Part shown: piece after piece, positions 1-6,416 of the stretch | How the letters are laid out: each line of letters begins with the position of its first letter | Numbering within the stretch: position 1 is the stretch's first letter | Source of the DNA: Roseobacter sp. | Lineage (GTDB): Bacteria; Pseudomonadota; Alphaproteobacteria; Rhodobacterales; Rhodobacteraceae | NCBI GenBank assembly: GCA_024636425.1 | Contig: JAGXHB010000188.1 | Span: forward strand, 1 to 6,417 | DNA: 6,417 bases | Direction: 5' to 3' | The notes under the pieces: model-generated | What the model was told of the DNA's origin: nothing | What the model saw: the letters and a program-made list of their open reading frames with translations, nothing else | The model's database searches: none | Program-made: the position numbers and the translations under genes

Positions 1-107
1 ACATCTTTGACATTGCGTCGGTGGCGGGGTTCTTCAACATGACCAACCGGGTCGCCAGCGCGACCCAGATGAAGCCGAACGACGAATATCACGCGCAAGC
101 AAGATGA
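1..107 (+). CDS. Peroxidase-related enzyme (CMD/AhpD-like), C-terminal fragment
   Basis: The 5' end of this gene lies outside the window. The first complete codon starts at position 3, and 34 codons precede the TGA at 105-107. The visible residues begin IFDIASVAGFFNMTNRVAS and include the stretch MKPNDEYHAQAR. From memory, this resembles the C-terminal tail of peroxidase-related enzymes of the carboxymuconolactone decarboxylase/AhpD fold, where a 'FFxMxNRxA' segment is followed by 'MxPNDE' near the end. The catalytic CxxC motif of that fold would lie upstream, so activity cannot be judged here. The stop overlaps the next gene's start in an ATGA quartet, suggesting an operon with translational coupling. 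The family call rests on 34 residues and is moderately secure. Confidence 0.6.
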   Translation, partial: IFDIASVAGFFNMTNRVASATQMKPNDEYHAQAR

Positions 108-1045
108 TCTGGCGCGCGGGGCTGATCTGGCTGGCCTTGTCCGGTGGGGCGGGTGCCGTCGACCTGTCGTTGCCCCCGTCGGCGCGGCTGACGGCGGAGC
201 GTGACACGGCCCCTGACAGCTATACAGCGCCGGTCAGCGTTTTTGAGGATGGCGGGTTTCAGACGGTGACCGTCGAAGGTGACATTGCCCGGTCTGCCTG
301 GCGGCTCGAGGCTTTGGGTCTTACGCCGCTGCAGGTGGTGCGCCCGCTTCGGTCGCAGCTTGAGGCGGCTGGATATGAGATCGTGCTGGACTGCAGTGCT
401 GCGGTCTGCGGCGGCTTCGATTTCCGCTTCGCAACGGAGGTGCTGCCGGGCCCGAACATGTATGTCAACATTCGGGACTATCAGTTTGTGACGGGTATCA
501 CCGGCCCCGAAGATGCACCGGACAGTGTTGTGACAATCCTTGCGAGCACCGCGACCACGGCCGCCTATGTGCAGATTATCCAGGCGGGTATGGGCAGCGC
601 GGAAACGGAAGCGGAGCAGCCCTCCGGCCCGACGGACTCTCCTGATTTGAGCGGGGACAGCGGCGTCGCGGCAGCCCTTCTTGATCAGGGGCGGGTCGTT
701 CTGGAGGGGTTCGATTTTCAGACAGGCACTTCGGGGCTGGATGAAGAGGGTCTGACCTCGCTCTCGCAGTTGGCTGCGTTTCTGGCGGACCAGCCCGGCG
801 CGCGCATAGCGCTTGTCGGGCATACCGACAGTGTCGGCGGTCTTGAGGCCAATATCGGCCTGTCGCGAGATCGTGCGCAATCCGTCAGGCAGCAGTTGAT
901 CGACGAATTCAGTGTCGCGCCGACCCGCATTGACGCTGAAGGCGCGGGGTATCTTTCGCCCGTCGCCACCAACCGCACAGCGCAAGGCCGCGAGGCCAAT
1001 CGCCGGGTCGAGGCTGTTTTGCTGCCTGCTCCCGACGGTGACTGA
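104..1045 (+). CDS. Exported OmpA-domain (peptidoglycan-binding) protein
   Basis: This 313-aa protein has a likely Sec signal peptide, MIWRAGLIWLALSGGAGA, with cleavage near residue 18. There is no lipobox cysteine, so it is probably periplasmic or outer-membrane associated rather than a lipoprotein. Residues ~30-165 form a domain I do not recognise, with a C97-x4-C102 pair followed by GGFDFRF. A low-complexity linker rich in E, P, S, D and G (about 165-187) leads to an OmpA C-terminal domain (about 195-308). That domain shows GHTDSVGG at 239-246, N250-x2-LSRDRAQSV, and REANRRVEAVL at the end. D242 and R257 are spaced like the meso-diaminopimelate-binding Asp/Arg pair of OmpA domains, so peptidoglycan binding is well supported. 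The start is the ATG inside the upstream gene's terminal ATGA. No strong Shine-Dalgarno is visible, consistent with coupling. The N-terminal half vaguely recalls DUF4892-type proteins, which I cannot confirm. Confidence 0.85.
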   Translation: MIWRAGLIWLALSGGAGAVDLSLPPSARLTAERDTAPDSYTAPVSVFEDGGFQTVTVEGDIARSAWRLEALGLTPLQVVRPLRSQLEAAGYEIVLDCSAAVCGGFDFRFATEVLPGPNMYVNIRDYQFVTGITGPEDAPDSVVTILASTATTAAYVQIIQAGMGSAETEAEQPSGPTDSPDLSGDSGVAAALLDQGRVVLEGFDFQTGTSGLDEEGLTSLSQLAAFLADQPGARIALVGHTDSVGGLEANIGLSRDRAQSVRQQLIDEFSVAPTRIDAEGAGYLSPVATNRTAQGREANRRVEAVLLPAPDGD

Positions 1046-1049
1046 ACGT

Positions 1050-1109
1050 GCCGGAACAGAAAAACCCCCGCCTGCCCTTGGGGCTGCGGGGGGTAGCCAT
1101 AGTTCCGGC
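1050..1109. repeat. Nested inverted repeat enclosing the terminator
   Basis: GCCGGAAC at 1050-1057 is the exact reverse complement of GTTCCGGC at 1102-1109. These 8-bp arms flank the GC-rich hairpin at 1065-1092 almost symmetrically, so the 60-base strip between the convergent genes can fold into one two-tiered stem. The arms begin 5 bases after the OmpA-type gene's stop. Whether this is a functional 3'-end structure or a copy of a dispersed palindromic repeat cannot be told from one copy. Confidence 0.6.
1060..1092 (-). terminator. Rho-independent terminator for the minus-strand block
   Basis: CCCCCGC at 1065-1071 pairs perfectly with GCGGGGG at 1086-1092. Inside it, GCCC (1074-1077) pairs with GGGC (1081-1084) around a TTG loop, with a small internal bulge. 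Five A residues at 1060-1064 give a TTTTT run immediately after the stem when read on the minus strand. The hairpin lies about 50 bases past the LysR stop at 1141, so it is well placed to end that transcript. The plus-strand reading has no T run after the stem, so it is not an obvious terminator for the OmpA-type gene, though the hairpin may still stabilise that mRNA's 3' end. Confidence 0.8.
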
Positions 1110-1140
1110 CAAGTTCACCGAGGGGATGTGGTGTTCGGAG

Positions 1141-2046
1141 CTACCAGTCAGTCGGACCTTTGTCGGCAAAGGCGTTGACCAGAAAATCAATAAAGGCGCG
1201 GACCTTGGGCTGCGTAAAGCGGCCCGGAGGATAGACGGCATAGATGCCTTGGGTTTCGAGCGGCAGATCGGGAATGGCGTCTTCGACAAGCCCTTTTTCC
1301 ATCGCTTCGGAATAAAGGAAACTCGGCAAGTATGCGATGCCAAGGCCCGAGATGGCCGCGTTCAGCAAGGATTGTCCGTCGTTGACCGAGAGCCAGCCCG
1401 CGGTCCGCACCTGACGCTTTTCCCCGGAGGGCGACGTCAGCTTCCACATGTTGCCGCTTGATTGGTTCGAGTAATGCAGCAGCTTGTGATCGTTCAGGTC
1501 GTCGATCTTTTCAGGCCGACCGTACTTCTGGAAATATCCCGGGCTTGCGATCATGCGCTTCGTGGTTTCGGTCAACTTGCGGGCACGCAGAGTGCTGTCT
1601 TCCAGCTCCCCGATGCGCACGGCCATGTCAAAGCCTTCGCTGATCAGTTCGACGTAGCGGTTGTTGAGCACCATGTTCACGGTGATGTCGGGGAATTCCT
1701 CAAGGAAGCCCGACAGGGCAGGTGACAGGTGGTTGACGCCGAAATCGGTTGCGACCGAAATCCGCAGCAACCCCGACGGGGCCGATTGCATGGAGGTCAC
1801 CAGCGCGTCGGCTTCGCCCGCATCATTCAGAACGCGCCGGGCACGGTCATAATAGGCAAGCCCGATTTCCGTGGGGCTGACCCGGCGGGTGGTCCGGTTC
1901 AGCAGGCGTGCACCAAGCCGCGCCTCCAGCGATGACACATGCTTGGACACGGCAGATTTCGAGATGCCCATCTTCTTGGCTGCATCCGTAAAACCGCCCT
2001 GATCCACGACTGTGGCAAAAGCTTCCATCTCTGTCAGGCGGTCCAT
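1141..2046 (-). CDS. LysR-family transcriptional regulator
   Basis: This is a 301-aa DNA-binding regulator of typical LysR length. Residues 1-60 form the winged helix-turn-helix: MDRLTEMEAFATVVDQGGF, then DAAKKMGISKSAVSKHVSSL as the recognition region, then LGARLLNRTTRRVSPTE. Residues ~92-295 are the periplasmic-binding-protein-like effector domain (begins GLLRISVATDFG; later SGLGIAYLPSF at 233-243). The style fits the large CrgA/YafC-like group, whose ligands are mostly unknown. The frame stays open to a TTG at 2064 and has an ATG at 2052. I chose the ATG at 2046 because AAGGGG lies 6 bases upstream and LysR proteins commonly begin MDRLxxMxxF. It is the last gene of the minus-strand block, 149 bases past the zntB stop. 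No divergent partner is present, so its regulon cannot be inferred from the usual LysR layout. The terminator at 1060-1092 follows. Confidence 0.92.
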   Translation of the reverse strand: MDRLTEMEAFATVVDQGGFTDAAKKMGISKSAVSKHVSSLEARLGARLLNRTTRRVSPTEIGLAYYDRARRVLNDAGEADALVTSMQSAPSGLLRISVATDFGVNHLSPALSGFLEEFPDITVNMVLNNRYVELISEGFDMAVRIGELEDSTLRARKLTETTKRMIASPGYFQKYGRPEKIDDLNDHKLLHYSNQSSGNMWKLTSPSGEKRQVRTAGWLSVNDGQSLLNAAISGLGIAYLPSFLYSEAMEKGLVEDAIPDLPLETQGIYAVYPPGRFTQPKVRAFIDFLVNAFADKGPTDW

Positions 2047-2052
2047 GGACAT

Positions 2053-2058
2053 CCCCTT
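2053..2058 (-). promoter_or_regulatory. Shine-Dalgarno of the LysR gene
   Basis: On the minus strand AAGGGG ends 6 bases before the ATG at 2046. It directly abuts the alternative ATG at 2052 and lies downstream of the TTG at 2064, so it supports only the 2046 start. Confidence 0.65.
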
Positions 2059-2136
2059 TTTCAATCATCTATTTCAACGACCGGTATGGGGGCCAATTTA
2101 GGCATGATCGCGGCAGAGGTGGGACAGTAGCAAGGT

Positions 2137-2171
2137 ATTTCGGTTATCGTTCCGTTTCGGGAAACATGAAA
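2137..2171. promoter_or_regulatory. Dyad and repeat cluster upstream of the LysR gene (possible operator)
   Basis: The 149-base gap between the zntB stop and the LysR start contains GTTTC-GG-GAAAC (2154-2165), a 5-bp dyad with a 2-base centre. TTTCGG occurs twice, at 2138-2143 and 2155-2160, a 17-base period. ATTTC (2137-2141) and GAAAT (2167-2171) form an outer imperfect dyad. Such symmetry fits a dimeric regulator, conceivably the LysR protein itself. I see no convincing -35/-10 pair nearby, and the arms are short enough to occur by chance. Confidence 0.3.
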
Positions 2172-2195
2172 TCCCAGCGTTGATTGATCGGGCCA

Positions 2196-3137
2196 TCAGA
2201 TCCAGCGCACCAGTTTGAGCACCAGAAACATCAGCACCGCCAGCACCAGCATCCCAAGGCACAGCAACGCAAAAGCCCAAGGATGATCCACGCCCGGCAT
2301 GCCGCCGACGTTCACCCCGAAGAGCCCCGTGATAAAGCTCAGCGGCAAAAAGATTGCTGCCGCGACGGACAGCACATAGCCATGCCGCGCTTGTCTTTGG
2401 GCGACATTGGCGTCGTGTTCTTCCTGTACCGACACCAGCCTGTCGCGCAGTTCATCCAGTTCTTCGACAGCGATCATCGCGCTGTTGGCCTGCTCGCGCA
2501 GCTCAAGCTGGCTGTCTTCGGGGATAAGCGGGATATCAAGTGACGCAAGCTTGGTCAGGGCTGCGCGCTGCGGTTCAAGGTAGCGCCGCAACCGGATCAC
2601 GCTGCGCCGGATTTCGGGCAGTTCGTGCGGCATCGGCGTTTCCTTATCCTCCAGATCATCTTCGAAGAAATCCGCCATCTCGTCGATTGTGGTGACATGT
2701 TCCTCGACGCGATGGGTCAGCCGCGCGACCAGTTCCTCAAGGTATTCCGCAGGCGAAGGCGGGGCGTTGTTGTCTTCGGCTGCACGCCGGATCGCGTCGA
2801 TGGCAAAGACCTTCTTGCGGCGCACGGTGATCAGCAGATCGGATTCGACATACATGCGCACCGATACCATTTCGTCGGCGTCTTCGCCGTCGTTCAGGTT
2901 GATGCCGCGAAGGTTCAGGATCAGCCCGCTTTCAAACCTGTCACACCGCGGGCGCGTCTGTTTCTGGACCAGCGATCCGGCGGGGATTTCGTGCAGATGT
3001 TCGCGCACCCAAGGCTCCAGCATGGGGTCGGTCAGATCGAAGTGCCACCAGCGATAAACGGCGTCGCCGGTCAGTTTGGTATCCGTGGGCACCGACGTTG
3101 AACCATCGGCACGCACATCGAAAACGCATATTGGCAT
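2196..3137 (-). CDS. zntB: Zinc transporter ZntB (CorA superfamily)
   Basis: This 313-aa inner-membrane protein is close to the usual ZntB length (about 327 aa in E. coli). The cytoplasmic N-terminal part (1-250) is acidic and helical, with YRWWHFDLTD at 28-37 and a long charged helix region at 130-250. Two C-terminal membrane helices follow, about 254-273 and 286-307. Between them lies the signature GLFGVNVGGMPG (271-282); the GVN tripeptide at 274-276 is the ZntB variant of the CorA GMN selectivity motif, and the NVGG-PG continuation is characteristic. CorA-type proteins are homopentamers. E. coli ZntB has been described first as a Zn2+ exporter and later as a proton-coupled importer, so direction here is open. 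The ATG at 3137 has GAAGG (3145-3149) 7 bases upstream. It lies 59 bases after the fadH stop with no clear terminator between, so co-transcription with fadH is plausible. Confidence 0.88.
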   Translation of the reverse strand: MPICVFDVRADGSTSVPTDTKLTGDAVYRWWHFDLTDPMLEPWVREHLHEIPAGSLVQKQTRPRCDRFESGLILNLRGINLNDGEDADEMVSVRMYVESDLLITVRRKKVFAIDAIRRAAEDNNAPPSPAEYLEELVARLTHRVEEHVTTIDEMADFFEDDLEDKETPMPHELPEIRRSVIRLRRYLEPQRAALTKLASLDIPLIPEDSQLELREQANSAMIAVEELDELRDRLVSVQEEHDANVAQRQARHGYVLSVAAAIFLPLSFITGLFGVNVGGMPGVDHPWAFALLCLGMLVLAVLMFLVLKLVRWI

Positions 3138-3196
3138 TGGGCAACCTTCAACTCATGACGGCCCAGCTTTGCATCCCCGGAGGTCGAGAGGCAACA

Positions 3197-5224
3197 TTAC
3201 AAAGCTGCCGCAAGCCGCGTTCCCTGATCAATCGCGCGTTTGGCGTCCAGTTCGGCTGCGACATCCGCACCACCGATGACATGGCAGGGTATCCCCTTCA
3301 CCTCGAGCGCATCGGCCAGCGACCGGTCCGACAGTTGCCCGGCACAAAGCACGATGGTGTCCGCCGCAATCACTTGGGGTTTCTCGCGCCCTTCGCCAAA
3401 GCTGATGTGGAGCCCGTCCGCATCAATTTTCTCGTAGTTCACGCCCGCGATCATCTTGACGTTTTTCATCGTCAGGGACGCGCGGTGAATCCATCCGGTC
3501 GTCTTGCCCAAACCCTTGCCGACCTTGGTCGTCTTACGTTGCAGCATCGTCACCTCGCGAGCGGGTGCGTGGGGTTGCGGGCCTTCGGGGGCCAGACCTG
3601 CGCGATGCTCACCGGGATCGGTGACGCCCCATTCCTTCATCCATTCGGGCAAGTTGGTGGTTGTGCTGTCGCCGTCATGGACAAGATGCTCGGACACGTC
3701 GAATCCGATGCCACCGGCACCGATCACGGCGACCTTTTTGCCGGCAGTGACCTTGCCGTTCAGAATGTCGATGTAGCTGGCGACATTGCCCTGATCCTGC
3801 CCCGGTATCTGCGGATCACGCGGCACAACGCCCGTGGCGATGATCACTTCGTCAAAATCGCCCAGATCGTTGGCCGACACTTCGGTGTTGAGATTGACCG
3901 TCACGCCGCGTTCCCCGAGCATGGCGCGGTACCAATCGACAAGGCCCCAGAACTCCTCCTTACCTGCGACCTGTTTGGCCAGGTTCAACTGGCCACCAAT
4001 CTCGGATGCGCGGTCGAAGATCGTGACGTTGTGCCCCCGTTCGGCAGCTGTCAACGCGGCGGAAAGACCGGCAGGGCCGGCGCCGATAACGGCAATCTGC
4101 TTGACGCTTTGGGTTGGTTCGACCTTCAGTTCGGTTTCATAACAGGCACGCGGATTCACCAGACAGCTCGAGATCTTGCCGCCAAAGGTATGATCCAGAC
4201 AGGCCTGATTGCAGGCGATGCAGGGGGCGATCTGATCGGCCTTGCCCGCTGCCGCCTTGGCGACGAAATCCGCATCCGCCAGCATGGGCCGCGCCATGGA
4301 CACCATATCGGCGCATCCCTCGGCCAGCACGTCTTCGGCAACCTGCGGCGTGTTGATGCGGTTCGATGTGATCAGCGGGATGCCGACCTTGCCCATCAGC
4401 TTTTTCGTGACCCAGGCAAAGGCGGCACGCGGGACCGAGGTGGCAATCGTGGGAATCCGTGCCTCGTGCCAGCCGATTCCGGTGTTGATGATCGTGGCCC
4501 CTGCATCCTCGACGGCGCGTGCCAGCTGCACGACTTCGTCGAATGTGGACCCGTTGGGAATAAGGTCAATCATCGACAGGCGGTAGATCAGGATGAAATC
4601 CGGCCCGACAGCCTCGCGGACACGGGTCACAACCTCGACCGGCAGCTTCATCCGGTTTTCATAGCTGCCGCCCCATTCATCCGTCCGTTTGTTGGTATGG
4701 GTGACCAGAAACTGATTGAGGAAATATCCCTCGGACCCCATCACCTCGACGCCGTCATATCCCGCCTGCTTGGCGCGCAGCGCACAGGCGGCAATGTCGC
4801 TGATCTGCTTTTCGATGCCTTCGGCGTCCAGCTCCTTGGGCGCGAACATCGAAATCGGGGATTTGATCGCGGACGGTGCGACGCAATCGGGGCTGAACGC
4901 ATAACGGCCCGCATGCAGGATTTGCATCGCGATCTTGCCGCCGGCTTCGTGAACGCGGTCTGTCACGATGGCATGATTGTCCACATCCTTTTGTGTCAGC
5001 ATCATCGCGGCACCGTGCGCCACAGCGCCTTCCTTGTTCGGGCCGATCCCGCCTGTCACCATCAGACCAACGTCGCCACGCGCGCGGGTGGCGTAAAATT
5101 CAGCGACGCGGTTCCAGTCTCCCGTTTCCTCAAGCCCGGTATGCATCGATCCCATCAACACGCGGTTCTTGAGCGTGGTGAACCCCAGATCAAGCGGGGC
5201 AAGCAGGTGTGGGTAGCTGGACAT
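3197..5224 (-). CDS. fadH: 2,4-dienoyl-CoA reductase (NADPH), FadH
   Basis: This 675-aa protein (E. coli FadH is 672) reduces 2,4-dienoyl-CoA intermediates with NADPH so that beta-oxidation of unsaturated fatty acids with even-position double bonds can continue. Residues 1-~330 are the Old Yellow Enzyme-type FMN barrel, with Y167 in GSEGYFLN and H253 in GWHEARIPT at the E. coli active-site positions. The 4Fe-4S ligands are C335, C338, C342 and C354 (CIACNQAC, then SCLVNPRAC). A FAD-binding fold starts at IAVIGAGPAGL (GAGPAG 381-386). The NADPH fold is at VAVIGAGGIGFD (GAGGIG 502-507), followed by LQRKTTKVGKGLGKTTGWIH, nearly as in E. coli. Every expected cofactor and catalytic residue is present, so it should be active. 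The ATG at 5224 has AAAGG (5233-5237) 8 bases upstream. It is divergent from rppH and first in a minus-strand block with zntB. Confidence 0.96.
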   Translation of the reverse strand: MSSYPHLLAPLDLGFTTLKNRVLMGSMHTGLEETGDWNRVAEFYATRARGDVGLMVTGGIGPNKEGAVAHGAAMMLTQKDVDNHAIVTDRVHEAGGKIAMQILHAGRYAFSPDCVAPSAIKSPISMFAPKELDAEGIEKQISDIAACALRAKQAGYDGVEVMGSEGYFLNQFLVTHTNKRTDEWGGSYENRMKLPVEVVTRVREAVGPDFILIYRLSMIDLIPNGSTFDEVVQLARAVEDAGATIINTGIGWHEARIPTIATSVPRAAFAWVTKKLMGKVGIPLITSNRINTPQVAEDVLAEGCADMVSMARPMLADADFVAKAAAGKADQIAPCIACNQACLDHTFGGKISSCLVNPRACYETELKVEPTQSVKQIAVIGAGPAGLSAALTAAERGHNVTIFDRASEIGGQLNLAKQVAGKEEFWGLVDWYRAMLGERGVTVNLNTEVSANDLGDFDEVIIATGVVPRDPQIPGQDQGNVASYIDILNGKVTAGKKVAVIGAGGIGFDVSEHLVHDGDSTTTNLPEWMKEWGVTDPGEHRAGLAPEGPQPHAPAREVTMLQRKTTKVGKGLGKTTGWIHRASLTMKNVKMIAGVNYEKIDADGLHISFGEGREKPQVIAADTIVLCAGQLSDRSLADALEVKGIPCHVIGGADVAAELDAKRAIDQGTRLAAAL

Positions 5225-5247
5225 GGTAAAGACCTTTCTGGCTGGAA

Positions 5248-5271
5248 CACTGTGCAGTGAAGTTCACCCTA
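5248..5271 (-). promoter_or_regulatory. Putative fadH promoter/operator with palindrome
   Basis: CACTG-TG-CAGTG at 5248-5259 is a dyad with 5-bp arms, starting 24 bases upstream of the fadH ATG. On the minus strand, a weak sigma70-like pair TTGCGC (5295-5290) and TAGGGT (5271-5266), 18 bases apart, would place transcription start at or near the dyad. That is a typical position for repressor binding. Fatty-acid genes are often controlled by acyl-CoA-responsive FadR or TetR-type repressors, but the sequence does not match a site I can name. The promoter hexamers are poor, so this is tentative. Confidence 0.35.
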
Positions 5272-5360
5272 AGCGCAGCCGCCTGTCACGCGCAACGCTG
5301 CGTAAGCCGATATACATCGCCCCGAGGACCATGCTAGTTCAGAGGTGGTTAACCCGCAGC

Positions 5361-5365
5361 AAAGG
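5361..5365 (+). promoter_or_regulatory. Shine-Dalgarno of rppH
   Basis: AAAGG lies 10 bases before the ATG at 5376. It favours that start over the in-frame ATG at 5331, which has only GAGG at a cramped 3-base spacing. Confidence 0.5.
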
Positions 5366-5375
5366 CCCCTTGCCC

Positions 5376-5867
5376 ATGACACCCGAAGACATCGCAAAAC
5401 TGCCCTATCGTCCCTGCGTGGGCGTGATGCTGATCAATGGCGCTGGCCATGTCTTTGTCGGCCAACGCCGCGACCGCGATCAGGATGCCTGGCAGATGCC
5501 TCAGGGGGGTGTGGAAAAGGGCGAACACGCCGAGGTTGCCGCCCTGCGCGAGCTTGAGGAAGAAACCGGCATCTCGCCGCAGTCGGTTTCGGTCGTGGCG
5601 CAGACTGAAGACTGGTTGCCCTATGACCTGCCGATTGATCTGGTTCCCAACATCTGGAAGGGCCGGTTTCGCGGGCAGGAGCAGAAGTGGTTCCTGCTGC
5701 GGTTTCACGGTGCCGACGATGAAATCAACCTCGATACCGAACACCCGGAGTTTTCCGAATGGCGCTGGCTGCCCGTCGATGACCTTGTCGCCAATATCGT
5801 GCCCTTCAAGCGCAGTGTCTATCAACGTGTCGTGGAAGCGTTCCGGCCCCATCTGATTGACGCCTGA
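5376..5867 (+). CDS. rppH: RNA pyrophosphohydrolase RppH (Nudix hydrolase)
   Basis: This 163-aa cytoplasmic Nudix hydrolase removes pyrophosphate from the 5' triphosphate end of transcripts, exposing them to 5'-monophosphate-dependent RNase E decay. The protein opens MTPEDIAKLPYRPCVGVML, and W39-QMPQGG leads into the Nudix box G44-x5-E50-x7-R58-E59-L-x-E62-E63-x-G65-I66. The metal-binding glutamates E59, E62 and E63 are all present. Later RppH hallmarks include DWLPYDLP (79-86), KWFLLRF (104-110) and EFSEWRW (125-131). These separate it from generic Nudix proteins and from dinucleoside polyphosphate hydrolases, although alphaproteobacterial members are sometimes called IalA or Ap5A pyrophosphatase. 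The frame is open upstream to 5223, but conserved sequence begins at 5376, where a plausible ribosome site exists. It is divergent from fadH and convergent with the GNAT gene. Confidence 0.94.
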   Translation: MTPEDIAKLPYRPCVGVMLINGAGHVFVGQRRDRDQDAWQMPQGGVEKGEHAEVAALRELEEETGISPQSVSVVAQTEDWLPYDLPIDLVPNIWKGRFRGQEQKWFLLRFHGADDEINLDTEHPEFSEWRWLPVDDLVANIVPFKRSVYQRVVEAFRPHLIDA

Positions 5868-5879
5868 GAACCTCCGGGC

Positions 5880-6416
5880 TCACTTGGTCGCTTGGATGAC
5901 CGGCACATGCGGTGCCGCGTCACGGTTCAACATGCCGGAGAGCCGTGGGTCGGGTGCGACTTCGATCTGGCGGCGGTAGGCGGTGAATCCGCTGCGGATG
6001 TAAAAGCCAAGCGCCTGCGGGCTGTCAATCGTGCAGGTATGCACGTGAAAGCGCCTGATCGGACGGGACCATGCGGTTTCAATCGCGTGGTTCATCAAGA
6101 AACGTCCCGCACCTGATCCGATCAGCGCAGGCGTGAGACCGAAATAGACCAGCTCACATTCGCCTTGCGTGCGGAAATCAAGCTCAAGCAGCGCCTCGTC
6201 CCGACCGTCTTTTGACAGCGTAAAGATCTGCACATCGGGGTCGGTGATGATCCCGCGCAGCTTTTCGTCCGTATATGTCAAACGCTCGAACCACAGCCAT
6301 TCCTGCGCGCCGACCCGGCGAAAGACATCGCGGTACCAGTCAAGCGTGGGCGTGACCTGCCGCAAGGCGATGCCCTCGGGGGGCGGCACATCGCGCAGGG
6401 TTGCTTTCTCATGCAT
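5880..6416 (-). CDS. GNAT-family N-acetyltransferase
   Basis: This 178-aa protein is the size of a single GNAT domain that moves acetyl from acetyl-CoA to an amine. Motif A, the acetyl-CoA pyrophosphate loop, is LIGSGAGRFLMNHA (98-111), preceded by the beta-4 strand ECELVYFGL (86-94). Motif B is HTCTIDSPQALGFYIRSGF (126-144), with the usual ALxFYxxxGF form. Substrate is unknown. It resembles a conserved but uncharacterised alphaproteobacterial group with FRRVGAQEWLWFERL near the N-terminus. The ATG at 6416 is one base from the window edge, so its ribosome site cannot be seen and the true start may lie outside. The sequence MHEKATLRDVPPPEG looks like a natural N-terminus. Its stop is 12 bases from the rppH stop on the opposite strand, and no terminator hairpin fits in that gap. 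Confidence 0.87.
   Translation of the reverse strand: MHEKATLRDVPPPEGIALRQVTPTLDWYRDVFRRVGAQEWLWFERLTYTDEKLRGIITDPDVQIFTLSKDGRDEALLELDFRTQGECELVYFGLTPALIGSGAGRFLMNHAIETAWSRPIRRFHVHTCTIDSPQALGFYIRSGFTAYRRQIEVAPDPRLSGMLNRDAAPHVPVIQATK

Noticed and set aside
89..985. A 298-codon minus-strand open frame opposite the OmpA-type gene
   Set aside because: It is Arg-rich and domain-free, while the plus strand encodes a clear signal peptide and OmpA domain.
2047..2064. LysR start at TTG 2064 or ATG 2052
   Set aside because: The only good Shine-Dalgarno lies between or against these codons and is correctly spaced only for the ATG at 2046.
2159..2175. Possible hairpin GGGA/TCCC downstream of zntB as a terminator
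   Set aside because: The stem is only 4-5 bp with a 9-base loop and no T run on either strand.
3138..3196. Repeated GGCAAC in the fadH-zntB gap
   Set aside because: Two 6-base direct copies in 59 bases are within chance, and no hairpin or promoter accompanies them.
3098..5260. A 720-codon plus-strand open frame lying opposite the whole of fadH and beyond both its ends
   Set aside because: It is an antisense shadow. FadH on the other strand has full family conservation and all cofactor residues, whereas this frame is rich in H, R, G and D, shows no recognisable domain and has no sensible gene start. Long antisense frames are common opposite GC-rich genes.
5223..5375. A 51-residue N-terminal extension of RppH, or a start at the ATG at 5331
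   Set aside because: The extension would overlap the divergent fadH start and promoter region, and its sequence does not look like RppH. Family similarity begins at MTPEDIAKLPYRP.
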